The notes under the pieces were generated by a model. The model was not told the DNA's origin and did no database searches. It saw only the letters and a program-made list of their open reading frames with translations. Positions 1 through 8,494 of a DNA stretch of 64,000 nt are shown piece after piece; position 1 is the stretch's first letter, and every line of letters begins with the position of its first letter. The translations under genes were made by a program, and so were the position numbers. Source of the DNA: Bog-473 sp963783965 (GTDB lineage: Bacteria; Actinomycetota; Acidimicrobiia; Acidimicrobiales; RAAP-2); assembly GCA_963783965.1 (NCBI GenBank), contig CAWAPQ010000006.1:143451-207450 (forward strand), written 5' to 3'.

Positions 1-89
1 CGGGCACGTGGCTGCACGACGCCCTGGAGGTCCGCGACCGCTGGGAGAGCCGACTGCTGCGCAGCGCGGCATGGTCGCCGCTGTACTGA
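1..89 (+). CDS. C-terminal end of an unidentified protein (partial)
   Basis: An open frame runs in from the left edge and stops at TGA 87-89. The visible tail is about 28 residues, rich in Trp, Arg and Leu, and ends in SPLY. The next gene starts 4 bases downstream of the stop, so the two are probably co-transcribed. The fragment is too short to assign a family. The choice of frame rests on the close spacing to the cupin gene and on its plausible amino-acid composition. Confidence 0.4.
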   Translation, partial: GTWLHDALEVRDRWESRLLRSAAWSPLY

Positions 90-93
90 CGTC

Positions 94-504
94 ATGACCG
101 ACAGCGGCGATCCGTTCGACCTGACGCGCACCTTCGTGCACCTTGGGCAGGGTTCCACCGCGACCCCGCTGCCCGACTTCGAGTGGTCAGCCGAGCACCT
201 CGAGGCCTACCGCCGCCGGTTCGCCGCCGACGGGCCGGACGGGCGCCTCGTGTGCGTCATTGCGCAGGACGCCACCTGGGACGGCTGGGAACGGCACCCG
301 GCCGGCGAGGAGGTCGTCTACCTGCTGTCGGGTCGGGTCGACATCGTGCAGGACCTCGACGGGGCGCACCACGTGGTGGCACTGCGACCCGGTGACGCCA
401 TCATCAATCCCACCAACGTCTGGCACACGGCCCGGGTCCACGAGCCCGGCATGGCGCTGTTCATCACTCCCGGCGACGGCACGGAGCACCGCCCCCTCGC
501 CTGA
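94..504 (+). CDS. Small cupin-domain protein
   Basis: The 136-residue protein is a single cupin. The first conserved box is seen around residues 60-85 (WERHPAGEEVVYLLSGRVDI). The second lies around residues 97-120 (ALRPGDAIINPTNVWHTARV), with a His in the usual metal-ligand position of the second motif. Such proteins are small metal-binding barrels acting as sensors, isomerases or dioxygenases, and the sequence does not say which. It has no signal peptide and is probably cytosolic. It starts 4 bp after the preceding partial gene and ends 2 bp before the convergent SCO6745-type gene, so no terminator can fit between them. Confidence 0.75.
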   Translation: MTDSGDPFDLTRTFVHLGQGSTATPLPDFEWSAEHLEAYRRRFAADGPDGRLVCVIAQDATWDGWERHPAGEEVVYLLSGRVDIVQDLDGAHHVVALRPGDAIINPTNVWHTARVHEPGMALFITPGDGTEHRPLA

Positions 505-506
505 GG

Positions 507-1361
507 TCAGCGGACGGGGGCGAGGTCGTGCGGACCCTGCGGCGGATAGCCGCCGGCGTCCCGGATGGCCTGACCCCACGGGAGGAGCACCGCCAGCAGG
601 GCGTCGAACGCGTCGCCCAGCGCGTCGAGGATCACCTCGCACTGGGCGTCGGTGGCCACCTCGACCGATTCGCGCAACGCCCTGCCCTCGGCGGTGAAGG
701 CGCCCTCGGCCACGAGCCCCCGCTCCGACAACCGGACCTCGGCGGCGTCGAGCTGGTCGTCCGACCAGGCCCGCGTCCGGATGTAGGAGCGCAGCGGAAG
801 GCCCCAGTACAGCTCGGTCAGCAGGCCCACCTCGGTGGCGTCGAGGCCGGCCGACGTCCAGGCCGCCGTGTGGGCGTCGCCCCGGTATTCGCGCAGCTGG
901 TCGGCCAGGCGCCACATGTCGCCCAGCGGATCGCCCGGCAGCCCGAGACTGCGCAACCCGGCGAAGAGCGGCTTTCCCCCGGGAGGCAGCGGCTCCGTCG
1001 CCCGGGCCAGGAGGCCCGTCGCGTCGGCCAGGCCGTCCGGTTCCGGACCGAGGATGCGCTGCAGCTGACCGACCGCACCCTTCGTTCGTGCGGCGCAGAT
1101 GGTGGGGGCGTCCACCTTGCTCCACCCGAACCGGACCGCCGGGACCACCGCCTCGGGGTTGAACACGCCGAATGCGGCGGCGACGACCTCGCCGGGCACC
1201 TGACCCATGACCGAGCCGCGGCTCGTGAAGTAGGCCGCGCCGTCGGGGAACTGCACACCGCTCGGCAGCGAGCCGGGGCTGGGCGAGAAGCCCAGCGCCG
1301 CATAGGCGGCGTGGCACTCGGGCGAGAAATACACCTGGCCCGCCACCGGCTCCAGGGCCAT
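507..1361 (-). CDS. SCO6745-family protein (actinobacterial, function unknown)
   Basis: From the internal ATG at 1361 the protein has about 284 residues, beginning MALEPVAGQVYFSPECHAAY. This opening, followed by the F-x-SRGSVMGQVPGEVV and AAFGVFNPE blocks, is characteristic of the SCO6745 family, which is common in actinomycetes and resembles a degenerate winged-helix protein. The C-terminal half (LTELYWGLPLRSYIRTRAWS, then AEVRLSERGLVAEGAFTAEG) looks like a DNA-binding helix-turn-helix. A longer frame reaches 1451, but it would add a basic, low-quality N-terminus that overlaps the divergent PH gene. No enzymatic role is known. The gene is divergent from the PH-domain pair. Confidence 0.75.
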   Translation of the reverse strand: MALEPVAGQVYFSPECHAAYAALGFSPSPGSLPSGVQFPDGAAYFTSRGSVMGQVPGEVVAAAFGVFNPEAVVPAVRFGWSKVDAPTICAARTKGAVGQLQRILGPEPDGLADATGLLARATEPLPPGGKPLFAGLRSLGLPGDPLGDMWRLADQLREYRGDAHTAAWTSAGLDATEVGLLTELYWGLPLRSYIRTRAWSDDQLDAAEVRLSERGLVAEGAFTAEGRALRESVEVATDAQCEVILDALGDAFDALLAVLLPWGQAIRDAGGYPPQGPHDLAPVR

Positions 1362-1443
1362 GGCCAGCTTTCTTGTGTCGGAACCGCGCAACTGGGTCAC
1401 AAATGTCACCCTACGCCGGGAGCCTCCCTTTAACGTCGTAGCC

Positions 1444-1923
1444 GTGCACACGGGAGACGATCAGCCCTGGTTGCGCCCTTCCCCGGCTCTGTGGCGCATG
1501 CGCCGGGCCGAGGCGGCGGCGATCACCGTCGCGCTGGCCGTCGTCTTCGGACTGGTCTTCTGGGCGGCGGGCGGCCCGCTGCCCGGTGTGATCAGCGCCG
1601 TCGTCGTGGTCGCGCTCGGCCTGCTGTGGGCGTGGTTCCTCCGCCGGCGCTTCCGGGCCTGGCGCTACCAGGAGCGCAACGAGGACCTCATCGTCGCCCG
1701 CGGCGTCATGGTGCAGCGGGTCTCGGTCGTGCCGTACGGGAGGATGCAGTTCGTCGAGGTGACCGCCGGGCCGATTGAGCGCGCCTTCGCGCTGTCGACG
1801 GTCAAGCTGCACACGGCGGCGGCGGCCAGTGACGCCCGCATCCCGGGGCTGGAGCGGGCCGAGGCGGCGCGCCTGCGGGACCGCCTCACCGAGCTCGGCG
1901 AGGCGATGGCGGCGGGCATGTGA
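1444..1923 (+). CDS. Bacterial PH (bPH_2) domain membrane protein
   Basis: From GTG 1444 the protein has about 159 residues. Two adjacent hydrophobic helices (about residues 25-70) are followed by a bacterial pleckstrin-homology domain (EDLIVARGVMVQRVSVVPYG, then MQFVEVTAGPIERAFALSTV). This is the YdbS architecture, which in Bacillus is paired with YdbT. Here the partner follows with a 4-bp overlap (ATGTGA). In B. subtilis, YdbST is linked to resistance to an antimicrobial peptide, so a membrane-stress role is possible but inferred. The start was chosen to avoid overlap with the divergent gene. Confidence 0.8.
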   Translation: MHTGDDQPWLRPSPALWRMRRAEAAAITVALAVVFGLVFWAAGGPLPGVISAVVVVALGLLWAWFLRRRFRAWRYQERNEDLIVARGVMVQRVSVVPYGRMQFVEVTAGPIERAFALSTVKLHTAAAASDARIPGLERAEAARLRDRLTELGEAMAAGM

Positions 1924-3395
1924 GCGACGTCGCACCCGACCCACCGCGGCGCGACGAGGGCTGGCTGCGTCTGCACCCGCTGACGCCCATCGCCCGCATC
2001 GGCCGGCTCGCCCCCGCCCTGGTCCTGCTCCTGCTGGTGTCGACGGTCCACTCGAAGGCCGAGAACGGGACGGCGGAGACCGACTACCTCGTTGTGTTCA
2101 CGCTGCTGTCCGCCGTCTACGGCTACATCCACTGGATGGTCACCCGTTGGCGCTTCGAGGGTGACACGCTGCGCATTGAGACCGGCCTTATCCGGAAGGA
2201 CTCGCGGCGGCTGCCACTGGCCCGCATTCAGGCCGTGGACATCGTCCGGCCCTTCCTGGCCCGCCTGCTCGGCGTCTCCGAGCTGCGCATCCGCCTGGCC
2301 GGATCCGGATCGACCGACGGCAAGTTGGCCTACCTCTCCGAAACCCAGGCGGCCGAGCTCCGGCTGTTGTTGCTGGCGGGCCACGTCGACACCGAAGCGG
2401 CCGCGTCCAGCAACACGGGACTGCCCATGGCCAGCGTGGACCTCGCCCGCCTCCTGGGCTCCGTCCTCTTGTCGCTCACCACCATGGTGCTCATCGGGAC
2501 GGTGGCGGCGCTGGCCCTCCTCGACCAGTTCGAGCCGAAGACGGCGGCCGCCGCGGCGGGTTTCCTCGCCGTGTACCTCCTGAGCGCGGCCGGCGTGATC
2601 TGGCGCCGGCTGTCGGGCCAGTACGCCTTCATCGCGGTGGAGGCGCCCGAGGGCGTCCGCATCCGGCGCGGCCTCCTGCAGACCATCTCCGAGACCGTTC
2701 CCTACGGCAGGATCCAGGCCGTCCGCCAGGTCGAGCCCCTGCTGTGGCGCCCGTTCGGGTGGTGCCGCCTCGAGGTCGACGTGGCCGGGGCGACAGCGCG
2801 CAACCAGCGCGGCGAGGGCACCGGCGTCGTGCGCAAGGCGCTCCTGCCGGTGGGTTCGCAGCAGGACGCCTGGCACCTGCTGGCCCGCCTGCTCGGTGCG
2901 CCCGATCCCGCGCGCACGGCGCCGCCGCGACGGGCCCGGCTGAAGGCCCCGCTGAGCTTCCACTTCCTCTCCGCCGGTCACGACGCCTCGCACGCCGTCT
3001 GCGTGACGGGGCGGATCAACCGGGCCACGACGTGGGTCCCGCTGGAGAAGACGCAGAGCGTCCGGCGCGTCCAGGGCCCGCTGCAGCGTCCGCTCGGGCT
3101 GGCCACCGTCCATGTCGACGTGGCGGGGAAGCGGGCCCGGGCCGAGTTCCGCGACCGCGAGGTGGAGGAGGCGGACGTGCTGGTCGCCGAGCTGACGGCG
3201 CTAAGCCGCTCGGCCCGCCTGCGCCGGCACGAGGCGCCCCCGGCGGCGGGCAAGGACGACGCCCCTTCAGGTTGGTACCCCGACCCGGCCGGCCGGCACG
3301 AACGGCGCTATTGGCACGAGGGTCGCTGGACCGAGCACGTGGCCGACGGCGGGAGACGCAGCGCCGATGCGCCGATGCCTACCCCCGCGCCGTGA
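1920..3395 (+). CDS. PH-domain membrane protein (YdbT-like) with C-terminal DUF2510 tail
   Basis: The 491-residue protein starts at GTG 1920, overlapping the stop of the upstream PH gene. It has membrane helix pairs at about residues 30-75 and 180-230. PH-type repeats follow each pair: the first around 85-150 (DTLRIETGLIRKDSRRLPLA), the second around 240-310 (GVRIRRGLLQTISETVPYGR) and a third at about 345-430. The last 45 residues carry a DUF2510 motif (GWYPDPAGRHERRYWHEGRW). That motif is a short actinobacterial module usually found beside membrane segments, and its addition to a YdbT protein is the unusual part. The 3' end overlaps the convergent P450 gene by 17 bp. Confidence 0.82.
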   Translation: MSDVAPDPPRRDEGWLRLHPLTPIARIGRLAPALVLLLLVSTVHSKAENGTAETDYLVVFTLLSAVYGYIHWMVTRWRFEGDTLRIETGLIRKDSRRLPLARIQAVDIVRPFLARLLGVSELRIRLAGSGSTDGKLAYLSETQAAELRLLLLAGHVDTEAAASSNTGLPMASVDLARLLGSVLLSLTTMVLIGTVAALALLDQFEPKTAAAAAGFLAVYLLSAAGVIWRRLSGQYAFIAVEAPEGVRIRRGLLQTISETVPYGRIQAVRQVEPLLWRPFGWCRLEVDVAGATARNQRGEGTGVVRKALLPVGSQQDAWHLLARLLGAPDPARTAPPRRARLKAPLSFHFLSAGHDASHAVCVTGRINRATTWVPLEKTQSVRRVQGPLQRPLGLATVHVDVAGKRARAEFRDREVEEADVLVAELTALSRSARLRRHEAPPAAGKDDAPSGWYPDPAGRHERRYWHEGRWTEHVADGGRRSADAPMPTPAP

Positions 3396-4614
3396 AGCGC
3401 ATCGGGAAGTGGTCGATGGAGCGGATGCCCGTCGTGTAGACGAGCTCGTGGTCCGGCTCGACCTCGTACTCGGGGATCCGCTTGTGCCACTCCCGCAGGG
3501 CGACCCGCAACTCCAGCCGGGCCAGGTGTGACCCCAGGCAGCGGTGAATGCCGCCGCCGAAGGCGATGTGGCGGTTGACCTCGCGGTCGAAGCGCACGTC
3601 GTCCGCGTCGGGGAACTCGGCCTCGTCGGTGTTGGCCGAGCCGATCATCACGATGGCGTGATCACCCTTGTGCACGGGGCACCCCGCCAGCTCGACGTCC
3701 TGCACCGCCACGCGGGACACCATCATCACCGGGGTCTCCCAGCGGAGGAGCTCCTCAATGGCGTTGGGGATGATGTCGGGGTCCTCGGAGAGCTGGCGCC
3801 GGTGCTCGGGGTGCTGCGCCAGGAAGGAGAACATGCAGTCGAGCGTGGCCGTGACGGTGTCGAGCCCGGCGATCAGGAACAGGAAGCAGATGTCGAGGAT
3901 GTCCTCGCGGCTGAGGCGGTCGCCGTCCATCTCGGCGCTGAGGAAGTGCGACAGGAGATCGTCCCTCGGCTCCTTCTCGCGTTCGTCGAGGACCTTCTCG
4001 AAGTACTCGTAGACCGAGTCGGCGATCTTCTGCTGGTACTCGCCGGCCTCGGGCGAACCCTGGTGCGTCCCGGTCACGTGCTCGGGGCGGATGATGCCGT
4101 CCTTCATGGTGAGGAAGGTGTCCAGCTCGTCCAGCGGCAGGCCCAGCAGAGTCAGGAAGACCTGCGAGGGGAACGGGACGGAGAACTCCTTGGCGAAGTC
4201 CACCTCGCCCCGGGCGATGAAGCCGTCGATGAGTTGATTGACGAGGTCGGCGACCTCCTGGTCCATGGCCGCCATTTTGCGGGGGGCGAAGATCGGGTCG
4301 AGGAGCTTGCGGAACTTCTTGTGCTCCGGCGGATCGATCTGGAGCGGAATCATCGGCCGCTTGTTCTTGAGATCGACCGCGTCCATGTTGGAGGAGAAGA
4401 TCTCGGTGTGACGCAGGGCGAAGTCGATCTCCTCCTTGCGCGACAGGAGGACGGCGGGGTTGGCACCCATGGCCATGGACAGCACGGGCATCGCGTCACG
4501 GAGCATTTTGAAGGTCGGTTGCGGGTTGGCCGCCATGGTGGCGTCCATGGCGGTCAATGGTCCGGCATCGCCGTACCCGCCGCCTTCGGTCTCGGTCTGG
4601 GTCTCACTCTCCAT
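3379..4614 (-). CDS. Cytochrome P450
   Basis: Starting at ATG 4614 (MESETQTETEGG) the protein has about 411 residues, normal for a soluble bacterial class I P450. The I-helix oxygen-activation motif AGLDTVT, the K-helix ExxR (EELLR) and the heme loop FGGGIHRCLGSHLAR with the axial cysteine are all present. PLQIDPPEHKKFRKLLDPIF is the usual C-helix region. It would use NAD(P)H through a ferredoxin and reductase, neither of which is nearby, to hydroxylate a small hydrophobic substrate. The gene overlaps the stop of the upstream TetR gene by 11 bp, so the two form one transcript and the TetR protein is its likely regulator. Confidence 0.93.
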   Translation of the reverse strand: MESETQTETEGGGYGDAGPLTAMDATMAANPQPTFKMLRDAMPVLSMAMGANPAVLLSRKEEIDFALRHTEIFSSNMDAVDLKNKRPMIPLQIDPPEHKKFRKLLDPIFAPRKMAAMDQEVADLVNQLIDGFIARGEVDFAKEFSVPFPSQVFLTLLGLPLDELDTFLTMKDGIIRPEHVTGTHQGSPEAGEYQQKIADSVYEYFEKVLDEREKEPRDDLLSHFLSAEMDGDRLSREDILDICFLFLIAGLDTVTATLDCMFSFLAQHPEHRRQLSEDPDIIPNAIEELLRWETPVMMVSRVAVQDVELAGCPVHKGDHAIVMIGSANTDEAEFPDADDVRFDREVNRHIAFGGGIHRCLGSHLARLELRVALREWHKRIPEYEVEPDHELVYTTGIRSIDHFPMRFTARG

Positions 4615-5227
4615 GTGTCTCCTCCGAACTGATCTGCAGAATGCGGGTGACTGCTTGCACGAGCGAGGCATCGTCGGACTCGGGGATGATCCAGCTCGAG
4701 GCGAAGAGGCGGACGATCACATCGGCCAGCTGGTCCTTGCCCAGGCTGCCGGCGGCGACCGCGGGCACCGTGTCGAGGGCGTCCCCCAGTCGCAGCACCA
4801 GCTCGCCGCGTAGCGACGGCAGGTGGTCCAACAGGTAGCTCATGACGAACCCGGACTCGGATTCGAAGAGCGGGCGGCACGGGTGCGTACGGATGAATTC
4901 GAAGGCGTAGGCCATGAAGGAGGTGATGCGATCCTCCGGCGAGCGCGCCGTCGACAGCACGTCGTCGATCCCGTCGGAGAACCGCTGTGCGTCGTAGGCG
5001 GCGGCGGCGGCCAGCACGTGGTCCTTGCTCGGGAAGTAGCGGTAGAGCGTGCCCCGCGACACCCCGGCCGTCTCCGCGATCTCCCGCATCCCGAGGCGTC
5101 GCACGCCGCGCCGCCCGATGAGGCCGAGCGCCGCGACGAGGATCCGCTCCTCGGTGGGACCGAAGGAATCCTCAGGCGTCGACCGAACGGCGAGGCCCGT
5201 GTCGACGTCCTGCAGTGTCGCGGTCAT
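4604..5227 (-). CDS. TetR-family transcriptional regulator
   Basis: From ATG 5227 (MTATLQDVDTGLAVRS) the protein has about 207 residues. The N-terminal helix-turn-helix is clear (MREIAETAGVSRGTLYRYFP, then SKDHVLAAA), followed by an all-helical ligand-binding half. It is the first gene of a two-gene unit with the P450 and probably represses both until it binds a substrate-like ligand. The leader 5228-5290 is unusually AT-rich for this DNA, with a TAATAT element on the minus strand near 5240, and probably holds the promoter and operator. I could not define a symmetrical operator there. Confidence 0.88.
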   Translation of the reverse strand: MTATLQDVDTGLAVRSTPEDSFGPTEERILVAALGLIGRRGVRRLGMREIAETAGVSRGTLYRYFPSKDHVLAAAAAYDAQRFSDGIDDVLSTARSPEDRITSFMAYAFEFIRTHPCRPLFESESGFVMSYLLDHLPSLRGELVLRLGDALDTVPAVAAGSLGKDQLADVIVRLFASSWIIPESDDASLVQAVTRILQISSEETHGE

Positions 5228-5344
5228 TGAGGGACATATTAGACACTTTCTGTTCTTTGTGTTCGACCCCGGGCAAGGCGCAATGGCCATTCCAGGCTGG
5301 ACGAGGGCACTCCCTCGCCGACGAGCGGCGGCGGCGCGCCGGGC

Positions 5345-7843
5345 TCAGGCCCGCGCCCGGGCCCGGCGCCGCCAGGAGCGGAGGGTCGGGACCACGAACA
5401 GGCCCACCAGGGCCGCCAGACCGATCACCGTCGCCGCCAGTCCGAGCACGTCGGCACTCGACGACCCGTAGTTCAGGGTCACGTCGTGGCTCGTGGGGAC
5501 CACCACCATCAGGTTCGGCGTCACCCGCCACGGGCCGTCCGCCCCGCTGGCGTGCCAGTTGGGGAAATAGGAGACCTTGACCAGCACGGGTGTCCCGACA
5601 CGCGACACGTGAAAGCTGATGGACGAATCGGTCTGCCTGACCGCCGTGACCCGCGTGGTCCCCACGTGCTTGACCGGCGGATGGACGTCATCGACAGCAG
5701 TCCGGGGCCAGTCCGACGGGCCGCTCTGGGCCAGCTCGACGTTCCACTTGGTGGGGTCGCCGTACCAGCTCAGGGCCGGGCCCTCGTCGGTGGCGCTGCC
5801 CAGCCAACTCGAGGGCGCCGGCTTCACCCCGGAGAGGACGACCGGATCATTGACCAACGGCGTCACGAGCGGCGAGTCCTTCACCAGATAGACGTCCCAG
5901 GTGGTGTGCGTGTCGGCACCGTCGTAGTTGTAGGCCCACGGGCCGGTCTTGGCGATCAGCTTCAGGCTGGGGTCGACTGCCGCCTCCTGCTCGACCTGCG
6001 GGGTCTCCGCAATGAAGTACTTGACCCCGAGCAGTTGCAGATGCTGCACGCCGAGCGTCACGTTGAGGGTGCCGTACGGAAGCCCCACCTCCGGCTCGGA
6101 CGGGCCGGCCGACAGCTCGGCCTGGTTGAGGAAGTGGTAGGGCGTCGTGGCCGAGGACTCGAAGAGGAGACCCTCCATGGAGTCGATGCACCCGTTTGTC
6201 TCGTAGGGCAGGAGCATCAACGCCTCAGGGGTCCCGAACCGGTTCTCGCTCGCGCTGTACTCCCACATCGCGCGGCCGCAGCCGTAGCGCTTGCCCATCG
6301 CCGCCATCGTCTGCATGAGCGAGTGGAACTCGGGGTACGACGGCTGGCCCTCGTAGCCCTCGTAGTTGTAGTTCGACCAGTTCGTGACCTGGTTGGATCC
6401 CACCGTCACGGGCAGCGAGGTGGCCGGAAGGATGAACGGGGGCACCACGGCCACCATGACGGCGAGAAGCCCGAGGACGGCGCCGCTGACCGCGGCCGGG
6501 CCCCAGCGTCGGGCGGGAGCCGGAGCCCGGTGCGTTGTCATGACCTCGTCGGCCTCCGGCGCGCGCGCGTGCCGGGGCCTCGGCCCCTCCCACGCGGAGA
6601 TGGGCTCAGAGTCCGTGGACCAGGGAGCCCCGGCCTCCCGCTCCACCCGGCGGTCCTGCGACCGGCGCCACGCCGTGGCCACCGCCATGCACCCGGTCCC
6701 GAACGCCCAGGCCGCCATGAAGTAGACGGAGATGAACCACAACGGCAGCAGGCGGACGTTGTAGAGGCTGCCCTGCGGGTCGAGCGCCGTGGCCAAGGCC
6801 GACGCGATGCCCAGCGTCGTCACCGTGATGCCGAACCGGCTCCGCGTGATGACGGCGGTGATCAGGCCCACGCCGGCCAGGACGAGCGCCCAGGCGTCCG
6901 CCTCCCGGAAGTACTGGGCCCAGCCCTCCACATTCGTGTAGCCCATTGACGACGAGTACGCGTGCTCCAGACCGAAGGGCGCCAACCACCACCCCGAGAG
7001 CAGCAGGCCGATGGCCACGGTCGAGCCGGCCCACCACAGCGTGCGCCTCCGCGGGACCGGCAGCGCGGTGGGATCGCGACGCCAGACGTGCAGCGCCGAG
7101 TCGGCGATGCCCCAGCGGGCGGGCAGGAGCTCGACCACGGTGAGGATGGCCGCGCCACCCAGCGCGTACAGGCCCGGGACGATATGCGAGAGGACGGTCC
7201 CGGCGAGCACGACCGCGGCCCAGCCGCGGTACCTGCCTTCCCGGACCGCGCAGGCGAAGAGCCCGAGAAACAGCACCGCCAACGAGAGGCTGAACGAATA
7301 CGCGTACTCCCCGGCCAACGTCGAGAACAGGTTCCCGCCGTAAATTGTGAACGTGTAGTCGAACAGGAAGGGCAGGGTGGCGGCGGCCAGAAGGGTGGGG
7401 AGGGGGGCCCGCAGCCGGAAGAAGCGTCCGCAGGCCCAGGCGCAGATCGGCAGCATGACCGAGCCGAGGATCGTCCCGAGCTTGAAGGCCACGGTGTAGG
7501 GGATCACCCAACCGCCGATGGCGATGAAGAGGTCGGGAATCGTGAAGTAGAAGGTGTAGAGCGGGAAGCCGTCGTACCAGCCCGGATCCCACCCCGTCAG
7601 GTGGCCGTGGCTCACCAGGGTCTCGAGGAACTTCGGCATGGCGATGTGGGCGCCGGTGTCGCCGCCGGTCGTCGTGGTGGTCGTGAGCAGCATGCTCGGG
7701 TGCAGCTGCGACAGCGTCACGACGATGACGCTGGCGATCGTGATCACCGTGATGGCCCCCGGCACCCACCACCAGCTGCCCCGCGACGAGGTCTCGGCTT
7801 CCGCCGCGACCGGAGCGGTCTCGGGGGGAGCCTCCGCGGTCAC
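5345..7843 (-). CDS. Large polytopic membrane protein, GT-C/PTPS-related type
   Basis: The protein has about 832 residues from GTG 7843; the frame is open to 7918. After one N-terminal helix comes an extracytoplasmic loop with GGDTGAHIAMPKFLETLVSH and WDPGWYDGFPLYTFYF. This layout resembles GT-C glycosyltransferases, where an Asp in the first loop binds a polyprenyl-linked sugar donor, and the PTPS_related membrane family. About ten more hydrophobic segments follow up to residue 480. A large soluble outer domain of about 300 residues and a final helix before an Arg-rich tail complete it. A cell-envelope glycan role is inferred; the substrate is unknown. It stands alone, with TetR/P450 downstream on the same strand. 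Confidence 0.6.
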   Translation of the reverse strand: MTAEAPPETAPVAAEAETSSRGSWWWVPGAITVITIASVIVVTLSQLHPSMLLTTTTTTGGDTGAHIAMPKFLETLVSHGHLTGWDPGWYDGFPLYTFYFTIPDLFIAIGGWVIPYTVAFKLGTILGSVMLPICAWACGRFFRLRAPLPTLLAAATLPFLFDYTFTIYGGNLFSTLAGEYAYSFSLSLAVLFLGLFACAVREGRYRGWAAVVLAGTVLSHIVPGLYALGGAAILTVVELLPARWGIADSALHVWRRDPTALPVPRRRTLWWAGSTVAIGLLLSGWWLAPFGLEHAYSSSMGYTNVEGWAQYFREADAWALVLAGVGLITAVITRSRFGITVTTLGIASALATALDPQGSLYNVRLLPLWFISVYFMAAWAFGTGCMAVATAWRRSQDRRVEREAGAPWSTDSEPISAWEGPRPRHARAPEADEVMTTHRAPAPARRWGPAAVSGAVLGLLAVMVAVVPPFILPATSLPVTVGSNQVTNWSNYNYEGYEGQPSYPEFHSLMQTMAAMGKRYGCGRAMWEYSASENRFGTPEALMLLPYETNGCIDSMEGLLFESSATTPYHFLNQAELSAGPSEPEVGLPYGTLNVTLGVQHLQLLGVKYFIAETPQVEQEAAVDPSLKLIAKTGPWAYNYDGADTHTTWDVYLVKDSPLVTPLVNDPVVLSGVKPAPSSWLGSATDEGPALSWYGDPTKWNVELAQSGPSDWPRTAVDDVHPPVKHVGTTRVTAVRQTDSSISFHVSRVGTPVLVKVSYFPNWHASGADGPWRVTPNLMVVVPTSHDVTLNYGSSSADVLGLAATVIGLAALVGLFVVPTLRSWRRRARARA

Positions 7844-8061
7844 GGCCCCGGGCCCGCCGAATTCAGGCACGTGCGACCGAAGGCGAGCCAGCGCGGCGCA
7901 AGGTGTCCCGCGGACCACGGTCGTTCGGCCACATCCGGCTTACGTTATCGGCCCGCTCTCCGCCTGAGGGCTCGGGTCAACGCAGAGAAAACGCCGCCGT
8001 GTCCGGGCGGGAGCAGTGCTGACCTGGGAGGGAAAGGGCTCTCGCGCCGTACCCTCTGCCG

Positions 8062-8364
8062 TCAGCGCGCCGCCGCCGGGCGCTCCCACGGGCGGTCGGC
8101 GACCCCGGCGTGATGGGTGCGCAGGACCGGATGGAAGACGGCAGGTGGGTCGGTGGCGTCCGGCGCCAAGCGGTCGTTGATGGCGCGGACCGCCTGTTGC
8201 GCCATGTGGTGCAGTCGCTTCCGCCGGAGCTCCCCGTTCTCAGTGTCGAAGTAGTAGGCCACTCCGAAGCCGAGGGTCGAGACCACGATCCTCCCCGTGG
8301 TCCTCTTCCCTCGCCGCATCCGCCTGCTCGCTGAACGTACGAGTTCCTGCCGGTTCATCTGCAT
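8062..8364 (-). CDS. Small basic protein with one hydrophobic segment, unknown
   Basis: The start at ATG 8364 (MQMNRQELVRSASRRMRRGK) is preferred because GAGGGAG lies 6 bases upstream. The resulting 100-residue protein has a very basic N-terminus, a short hydrophobic stretch (IVVSTLGFGVAYYF) and a polar tail. It could be a single-pass membrane protein. I recognise no family. It lies alone between the large membrane protein and the dehydrogenase operon, with about 140 bp of featureless DNA on its 3' side. Confidence 0.5.
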   Translation of the reverse strand: MQMNRQELVRSASRRMRRGKRTTGRIVVSTLGFGVAYYFDTENGELRRKRLHHMAQQAVRAINDRLAPDATDPPAVFHPVLRTHHAGVADRPWERPAAAR

Positions 8365-8494
8365 GGTGTACTCCCTCGTCACGGGGACTACCCGGGAATT
8401 CGGGTTGGAAAACCCCCGCGCCCCGGCCGCGCACCTTCACACCAGGGGACACGCGTATTGCCGTTCACCGTCGGATTCGTGGAGGGTGACCCGC

